A stretch of 64,000 nucleotides of DNA from Branchiostoma floridae (lineage: Eukaryota > Chordata > Leptocardii > Amphioxiformes > Branchiostomatidae), in NCBI RefSeq assembly GCF_000003815.2, contig NC_049984.1:9612440-9676439 (forward strand), read 5' to 3'. The notes under the pieces were generated by a model. The model searched no databases, had not been told where the DNA came from, and worked only from the letters and a program-made list of their open reading frames with translations. Numbering within the stretch: position 1 is the first letter of the stretch; each line of letters opens with the position of its first letter. A program made the position numbers and the translations under genes. Shown here piece by piece: positions 35,841 through 46,906 of this stretch.

Positions 35841-35873
35841 TCTAGTTCATCTGAAAGTAGAATGGACTGTCAA

Positions 35874-38800
35874 TCAGTCATCACTCCCCTCTGGCTCCTC
35901 CCACTGGCTGGTCACATGATCAGACAGGCCTGTGTCTGAGAGAAACCTGTTCCAGACCACAGGGAACACCCCCGCCACCTCCTCCATGGTGACAGTCCTG
36001 GTCCTGAGGTTGTTGATGACCCAGTGGAGGAACTTGTGCCCCAGCTCCCTCCAGGTGGCCACACTGTCCTCATCCAGCCCCAGCCACTGCTGGATCTCAC
36101 CGATACGTTGTCTTAGCTGAAGCACGAGATCAAGAAGTGTGAAGGTTTTATTGATTGTTGCTGTAGGTGTTTTATTCGTGTTATATCCATTCGCCTGGCT
36201 GTATGTATGAATTTTTGCCAATCTAACATACGTTATACTCTGCCCCTGAGGCATGGCCAAAAGGTACCTGTCAGTCCAAGTCATATTCTATCAATCTAGT
36301 CCACTGAGAAATTGATATGTAGAAAGAGATTTTTTATTTGTTATCATATTAGGAAGATTATTACCTTTCTTAACAATTGCAATTTTTCTTGCTCATGTAA
36401 ATGTTAAATCAATATCATCCAATTTGGAAAAACAATAGGGGTACTTAATCATCACTGCAACATTCGGCCACACCAATTCAATTTCTCGGTTCTCTGATTT
36501 TTTTAGAAAAATATTAGGGCGGTTGGTCGAAAAAAAAAGTCTGTGGTGAACTTATATAACACACAAAAAAAACATTTTAGGTAAGTAGTCAAGTTTTCAG
36601 CTTTTCATGGCATGATTTATCCAATGAATCTCTTCCTTTGATTTTATACCACTGTTCTGATCATGTGACTACGAATTAACACTCTGATTGGTTTATCAGC
36701 AGTAAGGTCTCAGTTCGGAGTTTTCTTTACGATTTGGGGCCGATTTGACTGTCTCTGAGAAAAGCTTCTCAAAACATCGTTTTCCGGACAATTCAATGTT
36801 TCCGATAGAAAAGGGTGCCTTGTCGCTAACCGACAAACTCATTTGACATTTTCTGTAGAAATGTTATTTTTGGTAAAATCATAAAAAATATAAGCCTTTC
36901 ACCCCAAAATTGCTAATCTGGGGCCATTCTTTACAGGACGCTACATGGTAAAAAAATGAGTTTTCCTGGGATAATGACTAATATGGCAATAAAGGTCAAG
37001 ACTTCTTCTGTATACTGAGTAAAAAGGAAGAAAAGTTATCCGATACGTTTTCTGCGAGCTCTGATGGCGCTATAACACCCAAAACGCACATAGAATGCAC
37101 AATCTGGGTAATCAGGCGATGACGCGCTTTACCGCTATCGCACGCACTAACACCAGGAAGTGTTCGCCGCACGATCAAATCTCCGACACCATAAAACGCT
37201 ACGAACAACAAGCATTTGGAGACGTATAAAAGATTATACATTGCTAAAGCGATAGCCGGAAAATCTAGAGCCAAAACTATACAGACAACCTCTGATGCGT
37301 CTTATTCTTACTAGGGACTATTTGGCTATCTGGTCATTTGAAATTCCGAACCGGAATCAGTATGTGCCCCTGGAATGAGATTTTTTTAAAGGTCTGAAAT
37401 AGCTAAACCTATATTATTTTTCTTGCGGCAAATTTTTTTTTTTCTAAATCGGAAAAAAATGGGTCAGGAAATCCGAGAACCAACAAATTAAATTGGTGTG
37501 GCCTTATGACATAAATTTACAATACAAGTAGTCTTTGAAAGTAAGAAATGCTGACACATCAGAGATGTATTATAATTTATATGCCAGACCCTGTTATTAG
37601 CACCCTTCACATCAACAAACGCAGAGTCCCAAACTCCCAGAGAATTTCATCTTACTAACCTTTTTGTCTGACCTGTTGATGTCAAAGTCACTCTTCTTTG
37701 TGTAGGCTTGAGCTGCATTGCGCACTTTTTCCCTGATTGCTCGAATGACAATGTACCTGAAAATAGACATTATCATCAAAATTCATAATAATTAAAACAT
37801 GTCTTTTTAAAGGCTAAAGTGCTGCCTAAAATGTGCATAAAGAAAGTTAACAGCAGCAGGAGGAGTATATGAACAAAGAAGCAGTGTACGTCGATGTAGG
37901 TTAGACATCTAAGTAATAAGATACACCAAAAAGTAGTTACTCAAGCAACTGGATATGGTTTTGGAAACGGTCAGACGTTTCGGATAGAGTCCACTATCCT
38001 TCGTCAGTGACACTGAAGTGATCTGGAAGAAACAGGTCTTTAATAGAAGCAGTGCCTTTAATAGATTTCAGGACTATTCAAGTTTTTTTTTACAAACAAC
38101 ACTATACTTACCTAGCCTGGGTACCATCCGGAAAGTAGTTCGCTCTGGCGTTCATTATTTACTATATACAGTCGCTTCTAGCTCTGACATTCATTATACA
38201 TTATATACAGTCGCTTCTCTGTGTTTCCGTCTCAGGGAACGCGGACCATCTAAACGTCTGGAATCGTCCAAATTCTGGAAGCAGGCGCTGATTGGTCCCA
38301 ACATATGAGCGAATTATGGAATGGTTCCAAGCGATCGTCCGAACAGGCGTTCCAACACCGGACAAGCTCTCCGTCTGCGGGAGGACCTGTTGTCATAGAA
38401 CGAGCGCTCTAGAACCTATTCCTTGATTCGCTTATTAACTGACGTTAGCACCAGACGGTTTGAATGTGCACGTCTCCAGACGGATAGCAGAAGCGAACAT
38501 AGGAGCGAACTACTATCCGGATGGTACCCAGGCTAATACTTACCATATTGTTTTCTTCTTCAGCAAGCCAATAACTGCTCCATCAGCATCAAGGAAGTAC
38601 AGGACTTCCCCTTCATACCCATAACCCTGCCTGATTTGCTTCATATGAGTCTCCACCTCTGATGCAGGCACCAGTTCATATTGCACGGTGGGCAGCCCCA
38701 TGGTCCTTGCTATCTCTATTGCCATGTGTGGAGCCATGCTGCAGAGCTGTGAGTTACTCCTGGGCTCCAAGTCGGTACTGGTCCATGCAATAAACCTGAG

Positions 38801-41800
38801 TTCTGATCTGGAAAAAAGCAAACGGTGGAAATTTCAAGTTTAAGAGTAACTGTTGCTAAAACTTGGGATCAATTGTTACCTATTCTTTCTGCACACTGAT
38901 TGCCTGGAGTTGCGCGAAGATGTGATGCATAACATTCTCCAGACTGTGGGGGTGGGTGGGTGGGCGAAAGAGAAAAACTGCGCTACATTGTGTTAACATG
39001 TCTATACCCGTATCCCCTATTCCACTCCTTCTATCTTTATCCCACTCCTTCTATCCTATGTTGACGTCCTCGACAGAGTCCGGGCTGTGCGGATGAGTCC
39101 GTCAAACTGCACAGTGAATAGTCTTATCTTGCCCTTATATAGGATTGGGTCTTCGCCTAATATGGACCTCGCCAATCAGAGCACAGGAAAGATACAGTAG
39201 GATCAAGGTCTGAGATTGCAAAGGAATTTTATACTAGATTTGTCAGGACTATCTGTTAAAATGAAGTTCAGTACAGACCTTTTCAGGTATGACAGGTCCT
39301 CCACATGCTGGTGGTGAGGCTGTAACACCTCAAACACTGCTGTGTAACCGGTGTGTACCAGGAAACTCAGGAGCCTGCAGACAAGATTCAAAAGTGGAAT
39401 CATAACTGACAACCTTATGCCTTTTCTTAGTACAATGCTAAACTTTCTTCCAACACAAAGTCAAAGGTATACATGGATCAAATTTTCTCCGGGATCAATA
39501 ATGACCAATCACTTTAGAACGTAAACTCATGATTGGTTATTGGTCATTATGGAACCTGAAGTGTCAGTGGTCGATGAACTATTGTGTTGGAATGATTACT
39601 ATCAACACAGATGAACTTCCATGACATATGCATTGTCATCATGACTCTACACAGTCAAATGAATGACATGCAGATAGTTCAAGTAATATGTAATTTAGCA
39701 TGAACATTTGTACATGTGTATGGATGGGTTACAAACATGACAATAGTATACATACCTGTGTCTGTGCAAGTCTGACATGTCATCCAACAGATCCATTATG
39801 GCTGTGCACACCTCCCGAGCCACTTGGTACCTGCTCTCCTTGTACTTCTCTATATGACCTGCCAAAACATACGTATGTAACAATAGATGTTAATATCCTT
39901 ATATCCATTGACATTGTTGGATCCATAAGAACAATTTACCATTACAGTTTCTCATACAGTTTAAAAGCATTTCTCTTAGACAGAGAGAAAGTATGAATGA
40001 CAAATTGAGATAATTCACAGCTGAGCATGAATGTACATGTTTCCTTTGGATTATAAATGTTCTTTATTTAGATTATTCATGTTTCTAGACCAGTCCTAGT
40101 TCTAGACCTGTCATCAGTGATCTGTTGTTTGACTTTAAACTTACCCCTTTGTGTGAACAGCATGTGGACATTTTTAGAGCCTCCACACAGGACAACCTTC
40201 CCTCCAACCAGCCGAGCGCCCAGATGGGCAGCCTCTCCATTGGCCTTCCTTGTGGCCACTACAGTGGTTGCCTCCTCTAAGGGCTAGCAGAATGGGGTCT
40301 TGTTAAAAAACATTCTTTACAATAAGCAACAATTACCTCAGTAGTGATGTGTGTTATATTTCCTTGTACTATTTTCTATACTCCAAGAGCTACCACAATG
40401 ATACTTGATTGGAGTTTGATAAATCCAATATGTCTTTCTAGATTTTACAGATTAGAAATCCAATTATAAGATAGCTATGTATGAATGATGACCAGGCCTA
40501 TACAGCACACAAAAGGTAGTATTATGATGAGTTGGAAGACAGATTATTTTATGCTGGATCAATTTTCAAATTGGATGAAATTTCCACAGTCATCGTCTTA
40601 CCTTAGTGAAATACTTCTTCCATGTGTGGTTGTCACCCTTATCCTTGTCGTCATCATCGCCCAGTCCTCCTGTGAACTTCTTCAGAGCATGGATCACACA
40701 GTAGGTGCCCCTGTCAGGACCAGCTGGGATCTCCAAGAAACTGTTGCCCCTAGCAACCTGATACAACAAAATGTGGAGCAGGAAATCAAAAAGGTGAAAA
40801 GTGGTTTTCTACATTTATGGACTGTACTAGTAAGGCCTAGGTCACAAATACCAACCTGGGGCCCGGTGATGTAGCATTGGAAATGGAAAATATGATAAGA
40901 AATGCAACAAAACACATTAGAAAATAAAAAAAATTAGTCAGGAGCATAATTTGTGTATTCCTTAATAATAAAAACTTTTATCTTTCGTTTTCGTAAACAT
41001 CCTGGCTGGGCCCCACTGAGGAAATGGGATCTCAGTAGGCCTAAGGGAGTAAATTATCAACGGATGAAATAGCATTAGGGAAACAGAAGTTTTACATGAC
41101 AACACATGCATGTGGTACTCAATAAAGTTCATGTTTTGGAAACACAATTAGATCTAATCATCATCTTCTCATTTATCTAGCCAAGAAGGTTAATATTCTA
41201 ACCTCCTTGATCTAGCAATTCATGTAAGCTCAGGCTAAGTCCAACCCTTATCCAATGTGCCTACATTTAACTTACCTTCTCTCTGAATTCCTTATTGGAA
41301 TCATACACAGCATCATCAGGACCATGCTTGGTGAACACCCTGACATCGTGCAGCTCTGCTGTTCTCAGGTCAGGTGAAATTCCAAGCTGGGGGACAGCTG
41401 CTGTCACAACCTTGAGCTGATGCTTCTGGCGAGCCCAGGCCAGCCACCTGGCAGGAAAAGGTTGGAAGCGACATGTTTGTTTGGTTTTAATATATCTATT
41501 TCACATTTTTAGCTACTGACCGGATGGCCCATTCTTATAAGATTTTCTTTGTTGCGTTTTCATTCAGTACACCTATTATTGATGAAACTGCACAAGCAAA
41601 GCTTCCCCTAATAGTGGGTCTGCTGCTTTGTTTTTAATATAACCTCCTTGGTTAAACCCTTTCAAGATTTAATTACCATACTACTGTAGTTTACCTGGAT
41701 GCCTGTAGTCTTTGTTCCTCGGCACTCAACCCGGGTCCACAGCCGTCCAGCCCGAACGACTTGTTCAGACTGTCCCGAGCCTCTCGTACAGACAAGTCTT

Positions 41801-41879
41801 TGTTGTTCGTCTGTAATTCCTGTAGCAAGTCCTCGAGCAGCTGTTTACTTGCAATGAGTGCCATTTCAGAACTCTGCAT
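35874..41879 (-). CDS. RNL: RNA ligase (5'-phosphate/3'-OH sealing type), Branchiostoma RNL-like
   Basis: ATP-dependent RNA-sealing enzyme. Exons (minus strand): 41879-41695, 41447-41276, 40757-40602, 40283-40145, 39858-39756, 39374-39279, 38807-38544, 37756-37660, 36116-35874; 484 aa. Nucleotidyltransferase motifs appear in order: motif I TRKANGEA (nucleophile Lys184), motif III AVFEVLQPHHQHV, motif IV YEGEVLYF (near residue 349) and motif V GLLKKKTIW (Lys367-369). A helical C-terminal region follows. The KxNG motif and the WKKYFTKPLEE lead-in resemble the ligase module of yeast/T4-like RNA ligases. No kinase or cyclic phosphodiesterase module is present, as reported for B. floridae RNL, which needs those healing steps supplied in trans. 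Likely role: 5'-P tRNA-exon or RNA repair ligation. Exon 7's donor is hit by a transposon (38113-38535). The symbol is by resemblance in recalled literature, not a search. Confidence 0.85.
36466..37503. mobile_element. Non-autonomous Harbinger-like element, 1038 bp
   Basis: Ends GGCCACACCAATTCAATTTC and, reversed, GGCCACACCAATTTAATTTG, then TTGGTTCTCGGA-like sequence. Flanks are TTC and TTA, a decayed TWA duplication. The interior has no long open frame. It sits in the last intron of the RNA ligase. Confidence 0.7.
38113..38535. mobile_element. 423-bp TIR element inserted at an RNA ligase splice donor
   Basis: Inverted ends TAGCCTGGGTACCATCCGGA and TCCGGATGGTACCCAGGCTA, extended by AGTTCGCT/AGCGAACT. 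Perfect 9-bp target duplication ATACTTACC at 38104-38112 and 38536-38544. Near the left end an about 40-bp unit (TTCATTAT..TATATACAGTCGCTTCT) is tandemly duplicated. The size of the duplication suggests a hAT or Mutator relative; no transposase. Confidence 0.9.
40833..41043. mobile_element. GC-rich MITE copy 5 (RNA ligase intron 2)
   Basis: AAGGCCTAGGTCACAAATAC..CTGGGGCCCGG on the left and CCTGGCTGGGCCCCACTGAG..TAGGCCTAAG on the right, with TTTCGTTTTCGTAAAC inside. More diverged than copies 3 and 4. Confidence 0.6.
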
Positions 41880-42973
41880 GGTTTAACAGTTGACGGATTC
41901 ACAAGTCTGTGCTGCACCAAACTGACCTGACAAGTCTTCTCAGCACTTCTTGGCGATGTCTGCTATATTGTGTTTCTATACAACAATGTTGTTGCTCTGT
42001 GATCCCGCCATATATCATGTATGTAGACAAATGATGTCGAGAAGTTGTGCAATATCCGACGTCATGGTTTCAGTGTGTGACTCATCGATTTACCTGAATT
42101 GACTGATTATCGGATAAATCTCGGACGTGAGAGGCGTCAGTCAGCAAGATAAGGGGGTTAGTATGATGAGTAGAGAACATGACAGCCGATGAGCAACATC
42201 TATCGGACGGAAAGATAAAGATCCACACCACCTTCTTCTCACTTCCGTGTTTTGTTTCCAGAAGACGCCATCTTAGACTAGACTGTACCATTGGCATTTA
42301 GGTATTTTTAGGTTTCATCGTCTCAACTTAACTTTGTATCCTCATTAAAATCAATCAAATCTTTTAATAGATAAAAAACAAAAAGGGTTCGGAGAAAGTA
42401 CTAATTGAGGACATTTATTGAGAAAAAATTTATAAAATGTCCCCTTTGCATTGATTGGAAGCTTCCGCATACCACATTGCATAATCAGCCTACTCCACCT
42501 CAACAGAGGGTTAGACATTTCGATATTAGTCCATTTTCACTACAATTTTAGGAATGTTACTCTTGAAACTTGTCAATATCGTAATATATTAGTGATAAAT
42601 TTATCATCTATCACATTTTTGTGAGTCTAAACAAATATAGGTTTCGAAAAATTAGACTTCATGTGCCTTTTGAGCGCTTAATATGTACCTTTCAGCGAAT
42701 ATGGACGAGTCCTAACATACTCATGGCGGGAAATATTGCATCACAGGCCGGTGCCGGCCGGTTTGGTTTGACCTGTAGGTCGTACCTTCAAGTGCTAGGA
42801 GATCGGTGTCAGCGAAAGTTGTTTTGGCCAGGTTTGTCCTTCGCAGATTGTGCTAGTATGAGGGACTCTGTCACAGGATCATGAATCATATCCCGATTCA
42901 GTTGAAGGTCAGTACACATCATATTATTCATAATGCTGATTAGTTTAAAGAATTGATGAGTTAACTGTTATAG

Positions 42974-43026
42974 CAAGGAGGTTAAAGAAAGGTCTTTCTT
43001 AAAGAGGTCTTTCTTTAACCTCCTTG
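42974..43026. repeat. AAGGAGGTTAAAGAAAG hairpin
   Basis: CAAGGAGGTTAAAGAAAG and its reverse complement flank a short loop of GTCTTTCTTAAAGAGGT. Member of the AAGGAGGTTA palindrome family. Confidence 0.85.
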
Positions 43027-46000
43027 GTTATAGCTTATGTAATTTGTCATACAAAATCGGCTTAAATCTTTGATTTTAAAGTCTTCCCTCCAGTTCCTGC
43101 ATGACCTTGAAGGTTAAGAATAAGCTCTGTGTTTGCCCAGTGATTTCATCATCCTGTGTCCCCAAAATAGGGTGTGTAAGATGAGTCGTTATTTAAGGAC
43201 AAGGTCTGTTACCCACAGTATAAGTTCTGCTGATCATTGCTCATACATAATCTGTCTTGCTGTCAGGACAAAGGCGCAACAGAATGTCAACAGACGTCTT
43301 TAGGTACGCCCCTCTCCAGATTTGCTGACTAGACGAAAGGTGTCAGGTGAAGACGCTGGTCTCAGCACATTGGAGCTCAGGCCTAGTCAGGGTGTGAGGC
43401 ATGAGGGCGGCTGAGGGATGTTTTGACTTTTGCCAGCTGCGATCCACATTGTGATGGTAAGTGAGTATTTCAACAGTCATCTTCTTGCCTTTCAACTCAT
43501 ATCATCCTTCTCCTTGCTTCGTAACCCGGTTACTACCAGCACAAATTTTGTGCCAAATGGCCATGCAGCTGAGTCAACAAATAAATTGAAAAATGAAAGT
43601 TAATTCTTTTAACTCTTTTAACTTTTAAGCTTGGCCTGAGTGGGTTAGTTCAAGGTTAAGGGTCAGAACTGATGCATTATCACATCAAATCATAAAATTT
43701 AAAGTAATTAAAATTTCCAAGCAGGTGTGGTAGGGTCGTAACTTGGAGGTGGTACATGAAATTAAGGTATGGTGAGGGTCTAGACCTGAACTTTGACCTG
43801 ATTATATTTATAGGCAGCCTAATATTTATAGGGGCCCAAAATGTAATTAATTTTTAGTCTCAACAAGACCAAACCACACACCAAATCCATCAAGGCCATC
43901 TCAGTTTATCATGTTCACAGACGAACACAGACACACTAATGCTACCTCAAAACATAACCTTCTAGCAAAGGTAATTATTATGATAACAATTCTGCTTTGA
44001 GTTTGAGATTACGTAGTGCTCAGGTATCCTTAGCCACACTCTCACAACTGTGTATAACAACCCAGACTGTTCAAAATAGCTCCTGTATATTCCCCTATTC
44101 ATTACTGTGACCTATAGCCTATAGTCAAGCCTGCCAACTATAAGCAAAGGTCAAGTTAAAGTTTGCACCTGCTTAGACCGGATTAGAGCTTCATTTTGTC
44201 ATTCAAGTCAATGCGAAGTAACCACAAACTGTTCTTGTGCTATACTGTACATGTAGTAAACAATTTTCCATTTTGTTTATGTTGTAGAATACCACTATTG
44301 TTTGAACTGTAAATGTGGCCCTGAGTTTATCCAGGGGACAAGCACTGAGAGCATAGTCAGACAAGAGACAAATAAAGCTGCAACAGAACCACAACTAGCT
44401 GGTTTGAACTGGTTAAGGCTGGTTACAAGGAGTGTTTGAGTTGTGAGCTGTGTAACTGGAGCCGGTTGGTTCAAAGGGTTAATATGCAGACATGCAGTCA
44501 CTAGACAGGCAGAGGCTATGTGTGCAATGCAGGATTTAAACTACCCAGACATTCAACTCTGTATGACCTTAAGGTCCTGATGGCCCTAAAAGACATCATG
44601 ATAACATTTCCAGATGAGGACATCTCCACATGGCGTGACCTGACCTTCTGAGAGGGATCAGGGACAGATTGAAATAACCCAGATGGGAGCTCTGCATGCC
44701 TGGGTTCAAGGCTAAAACTAAAAAGCAGTCATTGTGTTGCTTAGGGACCAATCTTACTTATTGTCAGAAGCACTTGCCTGACGTCCAGGTACAAACTAAC
44801 AGTATAGTAACAGACCCAGAATGGGGAATTTCATGGTTGAAAACAAACAAACAGAGAAGGGTCATAAATTAATAAATGAATTAGGCACCTTTATGATTTT
44901 ACAAATTGCCTTCATTTCCAGCAAATCTAAACCCTGTAGCATTGATATGGATAGCCCTTAGATAATGCAGCATTGTTATAGCCAATTTAACCTTACTTAG
45001 ACAGGTTTGGACAGAATGTTGACACTCACGCTGATAAGACACATAAAAATGTCATACATCAATTGGAGAACCAGGTTGTTCAAACATGAAATGTAGGACA
45101 TACGTCTGCTATTACTAACTAACTTGTTAGAATGTACGAGCTGAATGTGCCTTGATTGTGAACATGCCTGACACTGCTGACAGGCCTAGGAGCCTCAGGC
45201 AAGCATAGGTAGGAAAATGTCATGTTAGTGTTACTGGTAACGCTTGTTCACCTTTATCCGTTGAGTTACCTATATCTGTTGTTTGTAAAAACAGTATTTG
45301 GGGATATCACGTCGACGGACGTTTGTTTCGAATTGCAATATTTTCAGGATATTGCAGTTTGAAACTATTACCTGTCGACTTGATATGCCTACGTACCCTG
45401 CATTTAACAACAACGGATATAGGTTACCCAACGAATAAAGGTGAATTAGTGTTACAAAGAGTGATTATAACATTTCAAAAATTAATGTATTTTGGTTTCA
45501 TGTGAAATTGTGTTATAGCAGTTTGCATGCCTGGTTGACAATTGTGACAGAAAATCACAACTGATCAAAGTACAAGCCTGTACTACTGGTCACACTGAAT
45601 AGATGTTTGCATTTATCCTATGTTTTCCCCAGGTGGTATTGTGTTGACATAGGCCACAGCTAACAGGCAGGCACACCCCCTCTTCACTGGTAACAGACAC
45701 TTGTGCCAAAAAGGTAAGACACTACCTCAAGCTGTTTGTTTTTTCTGGGGCTAAAAAGTTCTAGACTATCTGAAGGAGGGACTTCAAATGGGGGATTTAT
45801 TGCAGTCATTGTTTGATGCAATATCTTGAACTTTTCTTCTCTTTAACTTAATGCTTCTGGAAAAAACCCACAACTGTGAAGCAATTGAAAGAAGCAGTCT
45901 AATACAGAAGTATCCTTGGGGGATAATGGTATCAATCATTTGAGAACAGGACTTGCAACAAGATGAATTACCTAAGTGGAGAATTCCTGCCCAGAGACAA

Positions 46001-46377
46001 CTTGCCTCAGGGGTAACCAGGTCCTTATGGTCCCCATATCAACTCAGGGCACCTGTGTCAACAAATTACAAAACAAACAAATCTTATCTTATCTTACAGC
46101 TATCTTTTCAAAAAGTTTCATCTTAGAAATTAAGAGCTAAAAGTATTTGATTAGCTATACGACACAATGATATATGTAGATTATCGGACAGATGGACTAA
46201 GTGCTTTCAAATTGCAAGGTGGTGCTAATTATAGGCGTTAATATTTCATGCTAAAGCATGCAATAATTGTCAATTAGGTTTACTGAGATGTATTTCAGTA
46301 AAACAACAGGTCAGGATATGTCATGTGTCTTGTTCAGAAGATATGTCAGAGACGAGAAGGTTATCTTTTTGGTGTGG

Positions 46378-46438
46378 CTTGTGTGTGTGTGCGTGTGTGT
46401 GTGAGTGTGTGTGTGTGTGTGTGTGTGAGTGTGTGTGT

Positions 46439-46482
<44 letters not shown>
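46378..46482. repeat. (GT)n microsatellite
   Basis: Dinucleotide GT run with GAGTGT interruptions, followed by a fragment of the octamer repeat family. Open frames on both strands are low-complexity artefacts. Confidence 0.95.
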
Positions 46483-46906
46483 ACGCATGCTTGGTGGACA
46501 GCATAAGCCATAACCCAGAAAGCTGTGGATGGATCATTATCATGACACTTTGTATGTCGGTATGGGTCGGAAAACGGTCAGTCTATCCGGTCAGTCTGTC
46601 TTATCCTGCATTTCTGGCTGCCCATTCCATTGTTAATGCCATTTGCTATCGAGATTCTCAAAAAAAGCTTTTACATCCCCACCACATGAGTCTAAATGGT
46701 ACAACCCCTAATTGTGATTGACAGGTCCACACTAAGTCTTGTAGATTGACAGGGCTGCTCCCCCAGTCTGAGGACAGCACTGATAGATCTCAGCAGGAAG
46801 CCTGGTTCTTTCCCCACCTTAAAATAGCTTATCTTAATTCACAGCTGCGACAGTTTCTGGTCAGGAATTCAGAACCATTCATGTCGCAGTGGTGAATTTG
46901 TGCTGT

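Larger units (their letters stand above)
41880..46844. other. Spacer between RNA ligase and kelch gene (divergent promoters)
   Basis: No conserved coding exon found. Near 42236-42280 there is an ETS-like ACTTCCG and a YY1-like CGCCATCTT on the plus strand, fitting a TATA-less promoter for the ligase. A possible non-coding kelch exon ends near 43457 (GTGATG|GTAAGTGAG), and another near 45713 (CCAAAAAG|GTAAGAC). A DR1 word TGAACTTTGACCT occurs at 43787-43799 without a nearby gene start. Repeats include the hairpin at 42974-43026 and an octamer-family fragment at 43855-43985. Confidence 0.4.

Noticed and set aside
35602-35919. Similar peptides readable on both strands
   Set aside because: Consequence of the palindromic MITE at 35655-35840, not genes.
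39061-39116. Hammerhead-ribozyme-like words (GACGTC, then CGGATGAGTCC and AAAC, with complementary TTGACG/CGTCAA)
   Set aside because: The core lacks the CTGA start and the 3' half of stem II with GAAA; what remains can be a chance hairpin.
43787-43799. DR1 word TGAACTTTGACCT as a promoter element
   Set aside because: Sequence match is perfect but no gene start was found nearby; kept only as a reminder of the background rate.
46311-46721. Open frames over the second GT repeat
   Set aside because: Low-complexity dinucleotide artefact plus repeat-family sequence.
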